Below are positions 12,040-24,248 of a DNA stretch of 64,000 bases, in pieces. A program made the translations under genes and the position numbers. The notes below the pieces were generated by a model that did no database searches, was not told where the DNA came from, and worked only from the letters and a program-made list of their open reading frames with translations. How positions within the stretch are numbered: the stretch's first letter is position 1; every line of letters starts with the position of its first letter. The DNA is taken from positions 31,075,519 through 31,139,518 of the forward strand of contig NW_026947485.1 of assembly GCF_034190915.1 (NCBI RefSeq), written 5' to 3'. The stretch comes from Cavia porcellus (lineage: Eukaryota; Chordata; Mammalia; Rodentia; Caviidae).

Positions 12040-13735
12040 CATATCAACTTCTCTTTCTGCTGTCACTCATATTTAGTGGAATTATGTAACGTATCTTTTC
12101 ACTTAATGATATTTTGAAAGGCTTTTGCTGATTTACATTATTATTAAAGACTTTGTACACCCTAAATGTATCACATCACTTTCCTACTTTCTATTTAAGG
12201 TGTTTCCAACTGTTACAGGCTGTTCTAACCCAATATTGGAGAAAGTGGCCTTGTTTGGATATGGTGTCTTAAATAATTAAGTTTTTAAAAAGCTCATGGG
12301 GCTGAGCCTTCATCTAATCTGACTGGTGCCCTCACAAGAGAGTCTGATTAGGACACACACATACCTAGAGGAAAGAGGAGGTGAGGATGGAGTGAAGGCA
12401 GCCACCCAGAGCCAAGAGAAAGACCTCAGGAAGAAACCTGCCAGCCTAGCCGGCACTTCGCTCTTGGAGTTCCAGGACCCAGATACGTGAAGACATCAAC
12501 TCCTGTTGTTTAAGTCACTTAGACTGTGGAGTGTGTTGTGGAAGCCTGAGCCAGCCAGCGTGCTAGCATGTCACACTTACAGACTGCTCAGTCTGGTGAA
12601 CTCCAGTGGGTAGTGGTGCATACACATCTCCATATACGTGTGTGTTTCACTAAGCTACATTATTAAAAGAGAATTCTCAAAGTAAAGCATATAAGGACAT
12701 TTTAATTTTGACAGATGTTGCTGACTTGCCTTCCTGAAAGTCCTCATCAGTATCCATTTCTCCATATTTGCCAGATCTTGACATTTTATTTTTACCAACA
12801 GTGGACACAATTTCATATTTCATTATTTTGTTTGATTACTAACGAGGCTAAGAATTCCTAAGTCTATTGGCCACTCAAAATGTTTCTGGTGTGAACTGTT
12901 TTTTCCTGTATATATTATGCTGATGGTTTCTTGATCATTTCTTATTGAGAGGCTTTATAAACTTTGAACCTTTCCTCTGTTATGTATTATAACTATTTTC
13001 TCCTACTTTATTCCATTATTTCTAAATTTTATGGTATAACAAAGAAGTTTTAAATTTTGTTTTGTATCTTGCTTAATGAAGTTCTCTCTGCCTTAAAATT
13101 ATAATGAAAAAGTAAAATATATTCTCTTCTAGGAATTCTTTGAGTTTGTTTTCAGTATTTAACACTTTAAATCATTAGAAATCTATTTACATATATAACT
13201 TCAACTGAAAGTCCTTTTGTCTCCTAAGTCATGAGTCCATTACCCCAACATTATTTAGTGAACATTTTCTCAATCCATCTTAAATACTATCAAGTAGAAG
13301 TTCCTACCTATACACGCAGACTGTCTATTTTACATCTCTGATCTAGACCTAAACAAATATCCATTGATTTAATTATGGTATCTTTATGGCATATTAATAG
13401 CCAAAAGGGAAATTTTACTCTTCTTATATTTCAAAAATTGCTTGTTAAATTCTTCATATATTCCTTTAAAATCTTTAGAATCTTTTCAAATAATCCTTAT
13501 AAAATTATCCTGGTGAGAATTTCACTAAAACTTTAGATTAATGTAGAAGCAGAATTGCCATCTTAAAAACTGATTTTTTTTGTCCCTGATTTTCTCTCTC
13601 TCTATGACATATTTTTCCTTTGTTTAAAACTTTTAACACAATTCAGTAAAACTTTACAGATTCTTCCTTTAAAATCTTCTACATTTTGGCCAGATTTCTA
13701 TCTGTTTATTTCAAGTTTTAAATTGATATTGAATG
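12040..13735 (-). mobile_element. Old L1, antisense, 3' UTR and ORF2
   Basis: On the plus strand this reads as reverse-complement 3' UTR (12,040-12,250). After an LTR interruption it continues with ORF2 in reverse: 'cagatgttgctgacttgcct' near 12,712, then 'gattactaacgaggctaag' near 12,834 and 'ctattggccactcaaaatg' near 12,863. Around 13,545 'gcagaattgccatctta' corresponds to a typical antisense ORF2 block. No frame survives. It is broken by the LTR at 12,255-12,580. Confidence 0.7.
12255..12580 (+). mobile_element. MLT1-like LTR (ERVL-MaLR) inserted in old L1
   Basis: The blocks 'tctaatctgactggtgccct', 'gccggcacttcgctcttgga' and 'cctgttgtttaagtcactta' occur in consensus order for MLT1-class LTRs. 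The 5' edge is diffuse and no internal sequence is present, so this is a solo or partial LTR. L1 3' UTR resumes on its right side. Confidence 0.65.
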
Positions 13736-13749
13736 GGATTTTTAAAATT

Positions 13750-13845
13750 CTTTTGTTTTTGTTTTGGTTTTTGTACCAGGAATCAAACTCACAACCTTGT
13801 GCTTACCAGGTTGGTGCTTGTGGCCACTGAGCTAACATCATGGCA
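13750..13845 (-). mobile_element. ID-like SINE, antisense, diverged
   Basis: Begins with a T/G-rich tail, then 'gtaccaggaatcaaactca' and 'gtggccactgagctaac'. The anticodon-arm region 'cttgtgcttaccagg' differs from the main subfamily, indicating an older copy. Confidence 0.75.
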
Positions 13846-13865
13846 GATTTTTTTCTTATAAGGTT

Positions 13866-14012
13866 ATCAGTCATCCTGGATTAGGGTTCATCCTAAACAA
13901 TCAAACGAACAAACAAAAGACTCTTTTAACTTAATCGTTTATTTAAAGACCTTACACAGAGGTGCACAGGTTAGGATTTAATAATATACATTTGGGATAA
14001 AGGTAAGGGTAT
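13866..14012 (-). mobile_element. MLT1-like LTR fragment, antisense
   Basis: 'catcctggattagggttcat', 'aacttaatcg' and 'taaagaccttacacagaggt' match the reverse complement of the first third of MLT1-type LTRs in order. Only about 150 bases remain. Confidence 0.45.
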
Positions 14013-14624
14013 ACAAGTCTGTCCTTAGCAAAAATCACATCTGCATGTAGTGAATGTTTGATTGTCCTTCTTTTTGCATTTATACGCTTAGTTTCCCTTA
14101 TCTTATTACATTAGCAAACTGCAACATAGCAGGCCAGAGCCACTGCAGTCCTCAGGACCCGCGGGAACCAGGCAGAATATGAAAAGGTGAAGCCACTCAG
14201 TTAATGCAAAGCACTGAGATCACAGGGCTTTCTGCCACCAGCCACAAACAGACGGACTCCGAGATCATGCAACAGAGAAGAAGGAGGAACCCATGTAGCT
14301 TTGTGGCTGGGTGTCCAACCCTCTAGCCTTCCAGCTGTGTGCCTGGAGCCTGGCCCACCTTGCCAGCCTTTCCTCCTGTAGCGCTCACGGTCCCAACATC
14401 CAGGGCGTCACCAAATGAGTCTGCCTGGGTCTCTGTGCTTCCCTCCCCTGGGTAGCCTCTCTCCCCTTGGGGCACATCCTGGGGGTGAGGAAGTTACCCC
14501 TTCCCAGCATTTTTCATTCCTGTTGGGCAAACCCCAAAGTATTAAAAGTAGCTTTATAATTCCAAAAAACATAAACAAACACTGAAATATAGTGTTAAAT
14601 AATACAGTTATAACAGACATCTTT
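14013..14624. other. Unassigned, GC-richer stretch
   Basis: Includes a GC-richer part (14,130-14,520) with a 70-codon minus-strand frame (14,408-14,620) without recognisable features. No repeat identified. Confidence 0.3.
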
Positions 14625-14730
14625 TTCTTTTTTCCAGTTTTAATAAGAATATTTCTAACCCGTTACTATTCAGTATGACGTTTGCCCTTGTTTTCTGGCA
14701 GATAATCCTTACCTACCTAGTTCACTAAAG
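14625..14730 (-). mobile_element. Short old L1 fragment, antisense
   Basis: 'agtatgacgtttgcccttgt' and 'ttctggcagataatcctta' match a reverse-complement L1 RT-region block. It may be a continuation of the antisense L1 ending at 13,735. Confidence 0.45.
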
Positions 14731-14904
14731 CATGAGACACTATGGTTTATTACTTTTGTTTTTCTTTTATTGTTTCTATTTTGTTTTGTGAACCTGAAAC
14801 TTGGTCTCAAACAAGTTTGACTTTCATCTTCACTACTCCGTTTCAGCTAAGCTTTTAAAAACATTCAACACCAACAAAAGATTCGTGAAGAAAGAGTTGG
14901 GGTG

Positions 14905-14978
14905 GGGCTGGGGACTTAGCTCAGTGGCATAAGCACCTGCCTGGCAAGTGGGAGGTCATGAGTTTGATCCCTCATACT

Positions 14979-15026
<48 letters not shown>
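14905..15026 (+). mobile_element. ID-like SINE with 46-base pure A tail
   Basis: The tRNA-like body starts 'gggctggggacttagctcag' and ends 'ctcatactgc'. It is followed by an uninterrupted A-run from 14,981 to 15,026. Flanks 'agagttggggtg' (14,893) and 'agagttggtgtg' (15,030) form a near-perfect target-site duplication. The body belongs to the 'cctggcaag' subtype rather than the 'ccttgcaagcaggcagtc' subtype. Confidence 0.92.
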
Positions 15027-15028
<2 letters not shown>

Positions 15029-15041
15029 CAGAGTTGGTGTG

Positions 15042-18000
15042 ATGTTAAATTTTATTTTCAACTGTATTTTTTCAGCTTTACCCTCAACAGATGAGTCCAT
15101 TTTGGAAAGACATAAAGAATTTATTCCAAAGGCATATTTTATAGATCTAGGCTTTTATTTAACCTGAAAGTTAAGCAATAGCATTACGAAAAGTGAGGAT
15201 TTGAACCTCCAACATTCATTAAGCTGTGAAGTAGAAAATGCAGATTTACACAATCCCCATCTCACGCTCGCTTTGGCAGCATGCAGACAACCCCCTCCTC
15301 AGTCCACACCATGTTCTCATGGTCGCTTGGCATCTTTAAGGGAACTTCGAAAGTCCTACATTTAATTATAGCGTTGCCATTTATTACACAGAGGCAGGAA
15401 AGCACAAACAGGGAAGACAGCAGGGCTTCCTTGAGCACCTAACGGGAAGGCTGAGTTTCCACTCACTGAGGACCTTCCCGTCCCCACGCTGCTCGGAGTG
15501 CCAGGGGACTGGCCCTGGGCCCACACAAGGACCTCACAGGACAGTTTGTGAATCAGTCTACTAACGCAGATGAATTAGGTATTTTCCTGCAGTTTTGGTT
15601 TTGCTCGTTGGCAATGGCTGGGTAAGGCCAGATAGCACCTAATTGCAAACACTTCTGGAGCTTCTTGGCAGTGCAAAACTAGCTGAAATGAGAGAAAAGC
15701 AAGTATATTTCTGCGATGAATAATATTAGGACCCAGGGGGGATTCAGAGGATGGAAAAAAGGAGTGGGTTAATTTTGAACCATTTTCAATTTCCATACCA
15801 GTCATTACCCACATTAGTGGATTTATTATGTTCTTTTTCTTCCCCTAATAAGAGCCTTGTAAAATTCAGCATATCATCAAGCAACCTAATAATTACTGTA
15901 TTTAGGGGCAAATGTTAGATCCTAGACAGAGACCATTTATTATGTCCCATTCCTTAAAGTTTGAGTGAATGGCCATTTTTCTGCTTCCTCGTTAATAATC
16001 ATAATAAGTAAACTGCAAGGGGAGGAAAGAACTCCGCAAATCAAAACTTAGAAAACTGGAAAGGTCAGTGCAATAAAGTATCCTGCCATTACTCACAGAC
16101 TGTGTGAAATATTAGAATTATGATTCTTAATTTTCAAGACCAAAATTCTAACGGGAACAAAAATGGCACCAAATGAATCCATTCAATTAATGTAGAAGCC
16201 CAGATGGAAATGAGCAAAATAAATAATTCCCTGAATCTGCCTTTTGTCAGTTGAGGCCCCAAATTGTAGACCTCCCTGAAGACTACAGATCACAAAACAA
16301 AAGCTTAATACGACCAGCAGTTTGAAGTGTTTACTAACCTTTTGTCCTTTAAGCTCTGCAGAACAACCGGGAAAACATTTCATGCTGAAGTTCCATTTGA
16401 TTGAATGTGCTCTTGGTAATGGCATCAATTTTTCAATAACCCTGATCCTAGATCTTAGCTGCAGACAAAACTGCACCCCAAAGACTTCTTTCCTCTTTCC
16501 TTCTTTTCTTCCTTCCTTCCTTCCTTCCAGTTTTCTTCTTTTTCTTTCTCTGAAAGCTCTTTGTTTGAATTGAACATATAGATCTTTGTTGCTGATTTTC
16601 TAAAAAGCACATTATTCACTTACTAAGCTTATCTATGAAATATAATTACAAGTCAAGGAAATATTTTTGGCTACCAAATAATTTATGGTCCAGCCTTCTT
16701 TGGGTTTTACATCTGAAACTGTCTTCTGTGTAGATTAACGTAAGTGTTTGCCATGGAAGATGTTGCATTTCAGTATTTTCCTGTCATTCTATATTCTTAT
16801 CCCTAATCAAAACTAATAGCTTTGCTCCGAATACAGTCTTCTTTCCTCCTGCTAAAATCTGGACATTTTGAGGGAGTGTTTAAAGATACTTTCTTTAAGT
16901 ATTCCCTAAGGCTAAAGCAACAAGAACTAACTCTGTTTTTGAAAACTTAGAACAGTTGGAAACTTTTGAACAAGCACTTAGTGCCAACGCTACCCTTGAT
17001 CTTCTCTTTACAGTACATGGAGTTTACACTCCCTGAGCCAGGGTAAGTCCCTGCAGACCTCTGCAGGAGAACACAGGAAGAATTTTTCCCCGAGTCTGCA
17101 GGGAGTGTTTTCCTGCCAGAATGCATAAACCATTGAGACTATCTCCCATGGAGTCTGCTGAGAGGAAGATAATCCATTACCCTCCAGGCACTTGGCCGGG
17201 GTAGGAAGCACTGGGGAGCCCTGCCTCCAATGATACTAATAAGAGTTTCTTTGGAAAGGCTCACAAAAGCCAGATCCTGGAATACTGCTCATTTTCCCCA
17301 CAGGTTTTGCATTTCTCAGAAAGCAACATAGAAGGAATAGAGAACCAGAATGCAAATGGTGACCTTTAAGAAAATGCATAAAACAAAAGAATGAATAAAT
17401 ATATTTTATTTACATAGCCTCTCTGAAGAGTCACTTTAACTAGATCAAGACAAACCGCGGGTCTCAGACTCATAAACCCTTCCCATATTGACCAGATAAA
17501 ATCAGCTTCTCAAAGTGACCCTTAGCTTTAACACTTCAAAGTGAAGCACACAATTATTTTTATTATCACCATAGCAGTTGACAGCAATCCAGAGAAAGCC
17601 AATGAAAACCAGGGCCTAAGTTAATGCCCTCATAGAAGCAGGATACTGGAGTCCAAGGCTGAGCCCCAGCACATCATTAAGGGAAAGATGCAAGGAAAAC
17701 GGAGGCCTTAACAGCTGACATTAAACATTGAAATCCATTTTGTAAAAGACAGACCTAGTGTAGTTTTTAAAGCCCAGAGCCATGCAGCTAAAGAGTAATA
17801 AAAATCATATATGAGAATATTATGGTGGTTACATTGTTCTAAGAACCCTTGATCCAGGATTTGGTATATATCAATATAAATGCACAGCTCTATTGAGAGT
17901 AGTGGGAATTTTCAAACTGCAGGGATTGGGGTGGCCACAGACTCTGATAGAAAAATAGGAAAGAGGTATAGAGGCATGCAGTTCACAGAAATGAGTATAA

Positions 18001-18185
18001 ATGGAATACAAATATATGAAAAGACCCTTGACCATAAATGTAAGTCAAGAAAATCAAATTAAAAAATAAAAAAAGAAAGTTGTTTGCTTGATGAAGGAAT
18101 CTGGTGATACACAAGTCAAGTTGGGATATAGGTACATATACTCTGCAGATGCATAATTTGCATCTATATTTGAAGATATTTTAGA
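15042..18185. other. Unassigned stretch; possible conserved non-coding DNA
   Basis: About 3 kb with almost no recognisable repeats apart from a short TTCC microsatellite. Frames at 16,183-16,573 overlap on both strands and look fortuitous. The part 15,830-16,480 has the texture of non-repetitive, possibly regulatory sequence, but conservation cannot be judged from one genome. Confidence 0.35.
16508..16528. repeat. (TTCC)n microsatellite
   Basis: About five tandem TTCC units within a pyrimidine-rich tract. Confidence 0.9.
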
Positions 18186-18189
18186 TGTA

Positions 18190-18510
18190 AAGAGATTCAA
18201 TCAGTCTGGTCATATCCATTAGAATTTTAGCAAATTCCAACTTCTAGGGATTTACAAATTGAAACACTTATACACTTGCACATGTTTGCAGAGGTAAGTT
18301 TTTAATAACAGGTAACAATCTAAACATCGAGGACCTGTTATATCACATGCGGTGTGTCTATGCATTAAAATAAATTGGAGGAGGGTACATAAGAAATTAT
18401 TTGTAATATTTATCTCTTGGGAATGGGAGCATTAGATGCATTTCATTGATGCCTTTTGAAAAGTTTGAAATACTTAGCACATGATTTGTTTTTGATCAAG
18501 AAAAAGGTGC
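18190..18510 (+). mobile_element. Old L1 3'-end fragment
   Basis: Decayed 3' region: 'ataacaggtaacaatctaaac' (18,306), 'cggtgtgtctatgcattaaa' (18,350) and 'atctcttgggaatgggagc' (18,412) follow the order of the ORF2 end and 3' UTR of ancient L1s. Non-coding. Confidence 0.55.
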
Positions 18511-19193
18511 AAAAGTTTGTCAGATGATTATGCAGGTACATTTGTGCAGATTACTATGGTTCTTACATTTGGAGGCTGGCAAATATGCAAGTGACAAGGA
18601 GTGGACAGCAGAGGATGTGCTGCTGTCTCTAAGGAACCATGAGAGGACAAGCTCAGTCATGCATATACTTGACTCCTGGAAAGTCTTTCATAGGAGAAAT
18701 TTTCCTAGACCTCTCACTTAATCGATCCCATATGCATACAGAAATGACTTCCATGTTTTGAATTCTATTTTAAAGTAATAAGTGCATGGATTCAAAGTAA
18801 GTGCTTTACCAGCTTTTGTTTCTCAATGAAAATATTCATTTCAGCAGACATTGTTACCAAAGGAATACTTGCTTTGTAGCCAGTTAGTATTTCCCTGAGC
18901 TTCAACTAATATTTTCAAATGTTTGCTGCCTTTAATTATCAGCAAGCAGTTCTATGAATGCCTGCTTAGTACTTAGTTTGGAAGTACATGGCATAAGTGT
19001 TAAAAGAGAAAGCATAGCTTAATGGTGAATAGACCATGGTGTTTCCAACTTTCATTTTTGAGTAAGCATTTGATGAAATGCTAGAACAATGTTTTTTGCT
19101 ACAAATGTGGCGCCAACATTGTATGAAGGAATGACTCATTTGTCCAAACATGGCCATCTTTTGTGCACAGTTGCACTTGGAAATATTAAAAAT
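18511..19193. other. Unassigned sequence
   Basis: A 65-codon plus-strand frame (18,524-18,721) and a 63-codon minus-strand frame (18,966-19,157) show no recognisable protein features. No repeat identified. Confidence 0.35.
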
Positions 19194-19208
19194 GAAATAA
19201 AAGTGTTT

Positions 19209-19322
19209 GGGGGCTGGGGATTTAGCTCAGCGGCATAAGCGCCTGCCTTGTAGGCAGGCAGTCGTGAGTTCGATCTCCGGTACCGATAAAAAGGAAAAAG
19301 ACCCCCCCCCAAAAAAAGAAAA
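19209..19322 (+). mobile_element. ID-like SINE, main subfamily
   Basis: Near-consensus copy: 'ggatttagctcagcggcat', 'gtgagttcgatctccggtac' and the tail gataaaaaggaaaaagac. The tail is then interrupted by a run of C before the A-rich end. It is flanked by 'gaaataaaagtgttt' (19,194) and 'gaaataaaagtttt' (19,323). Confidence 0.95.
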
Positions 19323-19336
19323 GAAATAAAAGTTTT

Positions 19337-21060
19337 CAAGAACAGCAGCACAATCACAAAGCCACAAATGAAGCATGGTGCATCTCAATTTGTTCACTGA
19401 ATCAAGGAAGGAAAAACTGAGAAATGACTAGGAGGAGATGACACGAGCAGTAAGCATTGTGAGGGCTTCCAGACATCCTTGACTTGGTGTAAAAGTGACC
19501 AGAGAAGCCGACTCACATGTGAGAGAGCAGAGTTACCCAGCTGCAGATCTGGACTCCCGTCAGTGGTTAATTCTCTCTCTCCCTTTCTGTATGGCTAGAA
19601 AGCAGTGCAACCTGTATTTCAAATCTATCATCAAGAGTTACAGCTTCCCAGGCAAAATACTGTTGAGTTTTATCTTAGACATTATCTCATCTAACCTCTT
19701 CATGGGGCATCATTTATCTCACAAATATTTACTGAGCCCTGTTGTGTACCAGGCAGAAGTGCAAACTGAGGCCCCTGAGGGTCTCAAAGGCCTTTCTGAG
19801 GTTTCCCCAACATGACCCGATACCTAGTAACTGCCCATGTAGGTAACGAGTGCCTCCTGGAATCCAGCAGCCAAAAGCCAAACACACTTCCTCCCTCATG
19901 GTGTCCCTGGCCCAGGAATCTGCACACAGCTGAGCTGGGTGATTTGCACTATGCTTCCTCCTGCAGCCAAGGTGTCAACTAGAACTGGGTCTCATGAGAA
20001 AGCTGGACCGAGAAAGCATTCCCTTCCAAACTCACTTATGTAGCTGTTGACTGAATTCATAACATTTTCTTTGTTGCTACTCTCTCTGCTTTTTTTTTTT
20101 CATTCTTAAATTGCCTTAATTTCTGATTTGCTTTTTAAGAAGAAAAACAAGAGCCTCCTCGAAACAGATGCCTCTTATTTGAAATCTTTCCTTACCAAGT
20201 TGTCTTGTTTTAAACATACTCTGACCTGTGGTGTCTGTGCACCCTGGCTGAGGGGCACTGTGTACCCCAATGCTGCCTTTGATGTAAATGCTCACATGCC
20301 CTGAAACCTTTGAGTAGATAAATGTGTATTTTATGATCACTGTCTCACCTGGCTCCAGAGCAACACCTGCCTTTCATTTAAAATGCTGGACAAATGCAGC
20401 CTGAGTCTGGGTTGGACACATTTCATTTCACCTCCCTCTGAATTCACTAGCAAAATCTTTTTATACATCTTGCAGGTCATTTCCAAGAATGTCTGGTACT
20501 AAAATACCACAGGTCTGTGCTAACCCAGCTTTGCTGAGGATTAAACTTTGCTCCATTGTGGGTAAAACCAGGATTTCACAAGCTGGAAACAATGTCTTTG
20601 ATGCTAAAATCATTCCCATGGTGGATTCTGGAAAAAAAGCTTTTTGGAGGTGACATTTTAAAATCTTTACCAAAACTCTTTTTGACATATAGAACAATTA
20701 TTTCATTTTATAGGCAGACTTTTAAACAGAGAAAGAAACCTGTTGCCACTAGGGCCGTCTTGCACTTATACTCAGTCATGAGCTCCTTACAAGCTGCCCC
20801 AGATAGTCAACTAGAGGAAGAAAACTGGCCACTTACACAGCTATGCAAAGGAGCCCTGATGCAGTTTGCAGAGATAAAATACACAGGCTTGGGTTGCATT
20901 GTCTTTTACTTATATTTGACTATTTTTGTCTTTATGGAATGATTCATTGATCTGTTAGATTATCCTTATCATGATATTTTACAAAGGAGACTGGTTTGGG
21001 TTTAAATAAATACAGAAATACTAAAAAAAATCTCCCTTCTTGAGTAAAATAGTAGGAAAA
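19337..21060. other. Unassigned, with a possible L2/MIR trace
   Basis: Mostly unrecognised. At 19,680-19,765 the block 'aaatatttactgagccctg' followed by 'gtgtaccaggcag' resembles L2/MIR-type consensus. Frames of 106 codons (19,495-19,815) and 128 codons (20,556-20,942) lack known motifs and coding bias that I can detect by eye. Confidence 0.35.
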
Positions 21061-21079
21061 ACAGTTAAAATTTAAATAC

Positions 21080-21380
21080 ATGATAGGGCAAAACAAATTA
21101 TGGTAGCCTCTTCAGATTTACCGTATCTTGTTTTGAAATCCTGTATTACATTTGTTGTTTTGTTTTTATTGATTTTGTTCTGTTTTGTTTGCTTTTGCTG
21201 CCTCTGAAGATATGGGCAGCTATTTTGAAGACAACAAAATTATGGTAACCATTGTTGATTTCCTATTGTCTTGTTTTGATATCCTGTGTCACTTACGTTG
21301 TCTTGTTTTGTTTGGCTTTATTCTGTTTTATTCTGCTTGGTTTTATTCTCTTTAAAATAAAATTTTAAAAGGGGGGTATA
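21080..21380 (+). repeat. TTTTG-rich interspersed repeat, copy A
   Basis: T/G-rich sequence paralogous to 29,690-30,085. It has an internal tandem layout: 'attatggta' starts units at 21,097 and 21,239, each followed by 'cttgttttga' and 'cctgt'. The right end, 'ctctttaaaataaaatttt', is shared with copy B, then comes an A/G-rich 'aaaaggggggt'. The family is not recognised; an LTR U3 region or a LINE 3' UTR are both possible. Confidence 0.7.
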
Positions 21381-22069
21381 GATCCAAACATCATGTTTTC
21401 TGATATCATTCATGTGCCTTTACTATCTTTTATCACATCAGAGAATTTTATAGATTCTTCTTACCCCAAGTGCAGGATCTTTCTTTAGCTGGGATGAGGG
21501 TTAATATGTCAGCCAGATGCTGGTCACAGCAGAGGCCTGTGAAATGACAGTTTTATAGGTTTTATAAACAAGTAAATCTGGTGCTGATATATTAACTTAA
21601 CCATCCTAACCAGTGAAGGAAGTAAAGCAGGTATGTTTTGGTAAAGAACAATTACTTCAGTACCACAGTGCCAGCACATGCTGGGCCAAAGTCAATGAAA
21701 AGAAATTGCTTAGGCAAAAAAGCATAGTCATGCCAGGAGCTGTGGTTTCTGCAAACTGGTTTGTTTTGTGACTATTTTTAGAGTAATATGAACAATAAAT
21801 ACAGTATGTTCCAGAGGCCTGAGAGTTTTAAACGTGAGGAATCCCAAGGATGAGTTTAATGTAATCACCTCATTGTCTGCATTAAGTAAACTAAGATCAT
21901 GAGTTGATAAGTGTCTTATATAAGACCATGGAGTTGGCAGAAGGCACTCTGGCTCACAAAGAAGACCATGACAAAGATAGGTGAACACATCCAGTGGATT
22001 ACAAAGAATCTAAAGTGGGAAGATTACTAAACCATGAAACTTTGAAGTGTACCACTCTATTACTATTTG
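21381..22069. other. Unassigned sequence
   Basis: No repeat recognised. If the purine tract at 21,368-21,377 is a polypurine tract, an LTR could begin just after it, but I see no LTR landmarks. Confidence 0.3.
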
Positions 22070-22190
22070 TTATACTTTATGAAGTTTTCCCCAAGGACTC
22101 ATACTGATGCTTGATACCCAATGAGGAATGTTGAGAGATGGGGCCCAGTGGGAGGGAGTGGTCAGTGGGTGCCATCTCCTAGAGTTGCCA
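22070..22190 (+). mobile_element. Sense LTR fragment (MaLR-like)
   Basis: Contains the decayed 5' half of a MaLR-type LTR: 'caatgaggaatgttgagaga' and 'ggggcccagtgggagggag'. It ends abruptly near 22,190, where antisense internal sequence starts. Confidence 0.55.
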
Positions 22191-22194
22191 AGGT

Positions 22195-24200
22195 CCTAAC
22201 AGTTGCAGCATTACTGAAAAGTCCAAGTTCAAAGTCTTCTCTGAAATTCAAGCTAAATTCTTAGTTGTGAGCCCCTTTACAAATGAAAAGAAAGTTAAAT
22301 ACATCCAACATTCAACAGCATAAGATAGACATTGCCATTCCAAAAGTTACAAACAGGATAGCAAGGAATTAAAGCAAGACCAAAATTTAGCGCTGTAAAC
22401 ACAAATCCTATAGTTCCACTACCAGCATCCCTGTCTATCCATGGCAAGTTGTTAACATCAAAGAACGTAAGTGCTTTTGCCCCTAAAGCACTGCTGGTGG
22501 TAGTAGATCCCATGGCTTCCACAGCTTTTCTCTGGGACTGGTTCTGCTCACCACTTGAAGTTTTCCTCAGACAATTCACATTCCTGGCTTCTCCAAATTT
22601 CTGTGATCTCCACTTGTTGTAGTCAGGGCTTAAAAGGGAAGAGATTTAATACAGGGCACATAGTTTATAAGATTACTATATAATACTCACTTGAAGAATA
22701 AAATGCAAGAAAAGGCTGGAGTTGTGTTCACACTCTAGAGACCTAAAGAATCCAGCTGAGGGCCTGGATCCCACAACAATGTCTCATGTAAATCTGTGTC
22801 AAGGATCTTCACTGGAACGCCCAAAGGTCAATGGTAGAAGCTAGAAAGACTGCACCAGCAGCATCAAAGATCTGTGCCACCAGGCTGAGGAATCTGCACT
22901 AAAGCCAGAAAGCACACTCGAGGGAAGGATGAAGGTGCTCTCAAAGAGAACTATAGCGGTCCTCAGCAACTGCAAGAACCTAAGCCTCTGAGATGATAAC
23001 AGCTGTGTTCATATCAGGAAAACCAACACAACAAGCTTCTCCAGGAGAATCAACAGCACACCATCTCCCCCTCCAGTTCGCTTTTTATGCTGTTGTAAAA
23101 ATTCTTAGACAACCATCCATACCCAGCACCATACTAATTCCGTTGGGTGAGCCAAGTCAACCATTAGTCAACCACACCACTGTACCTTTGGCTTCACAGT
23201 CACAGTTTCACACACTGTCCTCTCAGAGGCACACAGGCTTTCTTGTGAAACCTGGGTGGAAGCCTTTCTGACCCTTCAACTCTTGCATTCTTCATCCACC
23301 TAATACCATCACTACATGGATGATGCCAAGGTCTGCTGCTAGCTTGAGCAGTAATAAGCATTCATTCTCTCTTGGCTACAGGGACTAGTGCCTAAGAGTC
23401 AATTCCCAAAGAATAACATCCATATTCTGCTATCATTCTGGAACATGGTGCTATGGCAGGCTTTCTTCTCAAAGTAAAGCCTTTCACTTTTGGAACTCTG
23501 AGGTTGCAGAGACTGGAGTCTTATGGCTGGTTCTTATGATGTCCTAAGGTCATCTTTTCTATAGTCATCTTTTGAAATAGTTGACATTTTCTTGCTAGTC
23601 TTTTCTGCAACCAAATTCTCCTCTGTCCCATCTTTATAGACTACAATTTTCCTGAAGCTTCCTTTCCCCAAATATATAACATTTTAAATCATTCTGCTGG
23701 CCTCTCTTGATTTATGTTGTCAATAAAAATCTGGCTAAAAGTCCCCAACAGTAGGCATGGCACTATCTCAATGTTACACTGCCTTAAAATTTCTTCTGCC
23801 AGATTAATTAGTCAACCATGTCTAATTTTAATCTCAGATAAAATCTCTGGACACAAACAAAATGCAGACAAACTTTCTGTGAAAGCGTAACACAAATCAT
23901 CTTGAGTACAACCAATGAAGACTTACTCCCCAGAAGAAACCTCGTAAGCCTAGGCTTTACTGGCTGAATTTCCTGTAAGAATTCTGGTCATCTGAGATCT
24001 GACCAGAATCTCCTATCAAACACAGCCTCAGGAGTTCCAGCTCTACTTTTTCAGCCAGCATTTCTAAACCTTTCCTAACTCTTCCCCTTCCCACAAGCCA
24101 GCTCCGAAGGCTCCTAAACCATGTGGTCAGGTATATTCATAACTATGGTCCCAATCTCTTTACCAAATGCTGTCTTTGTTACTTTTTTTCTTTATTAAAA
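22195..24200 (-). mobile_element. MaLR-like internal region, antisense to flanking LTRs
   Basis: Matches, in order, the reverse complement of the non-coding internal region of MaLR elements. Near the left end are 'aaagtcttctctgaaattca' and 'acattgccattccaaaagtt'. Toward the right are 'aaaatttcttctgccagatt' (23,797) and a terminal block near 'caatctctttaccaaatgct' (24,152). Frames seen here (22,295-22,579 minus; 22,993-23,271 plus) are not gene-like. This is an old, defective endogenous retroelement without intact gag, pol or env. Confidence 0.7.
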
Positions 24201-24204
24201 AAAA

Positions 24205-24248
24205 ACTGGTACCAGAGAAGTGGGGTCTTTGGGGAACAAGGGGCAGAA
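24205..24248 (+). mobile_element. Primer-binding-site-like junction, sense
   Basis: 'tggtaccagagaagtgggg' at 24,207 resembles the start of a MaLR internal region in the sense direction, just inside a 5' LTR. Here it is followed after about 25 bases by the start of an LTR, so almost the whole sense internal region is missing. Confidence 0.5.

Noticed and set aside
14958..15167. 69-codon frame with a poly-Lys run
   Set aside because: It reads through the A tail of an ID SINE.
20556..20942. 128-codon plus-strand frame
   Set aside because: No domain, no splice context, opposing frames on the other strand, and unremarkable composition. Chance length in non-coding DNA.
22295..22579. 94-codon minus-strand frame resembling a small membrane protein
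   Set aside because: It lies in the non-coding internal region of a MaLR-like element and has no known homologue that I recognise.
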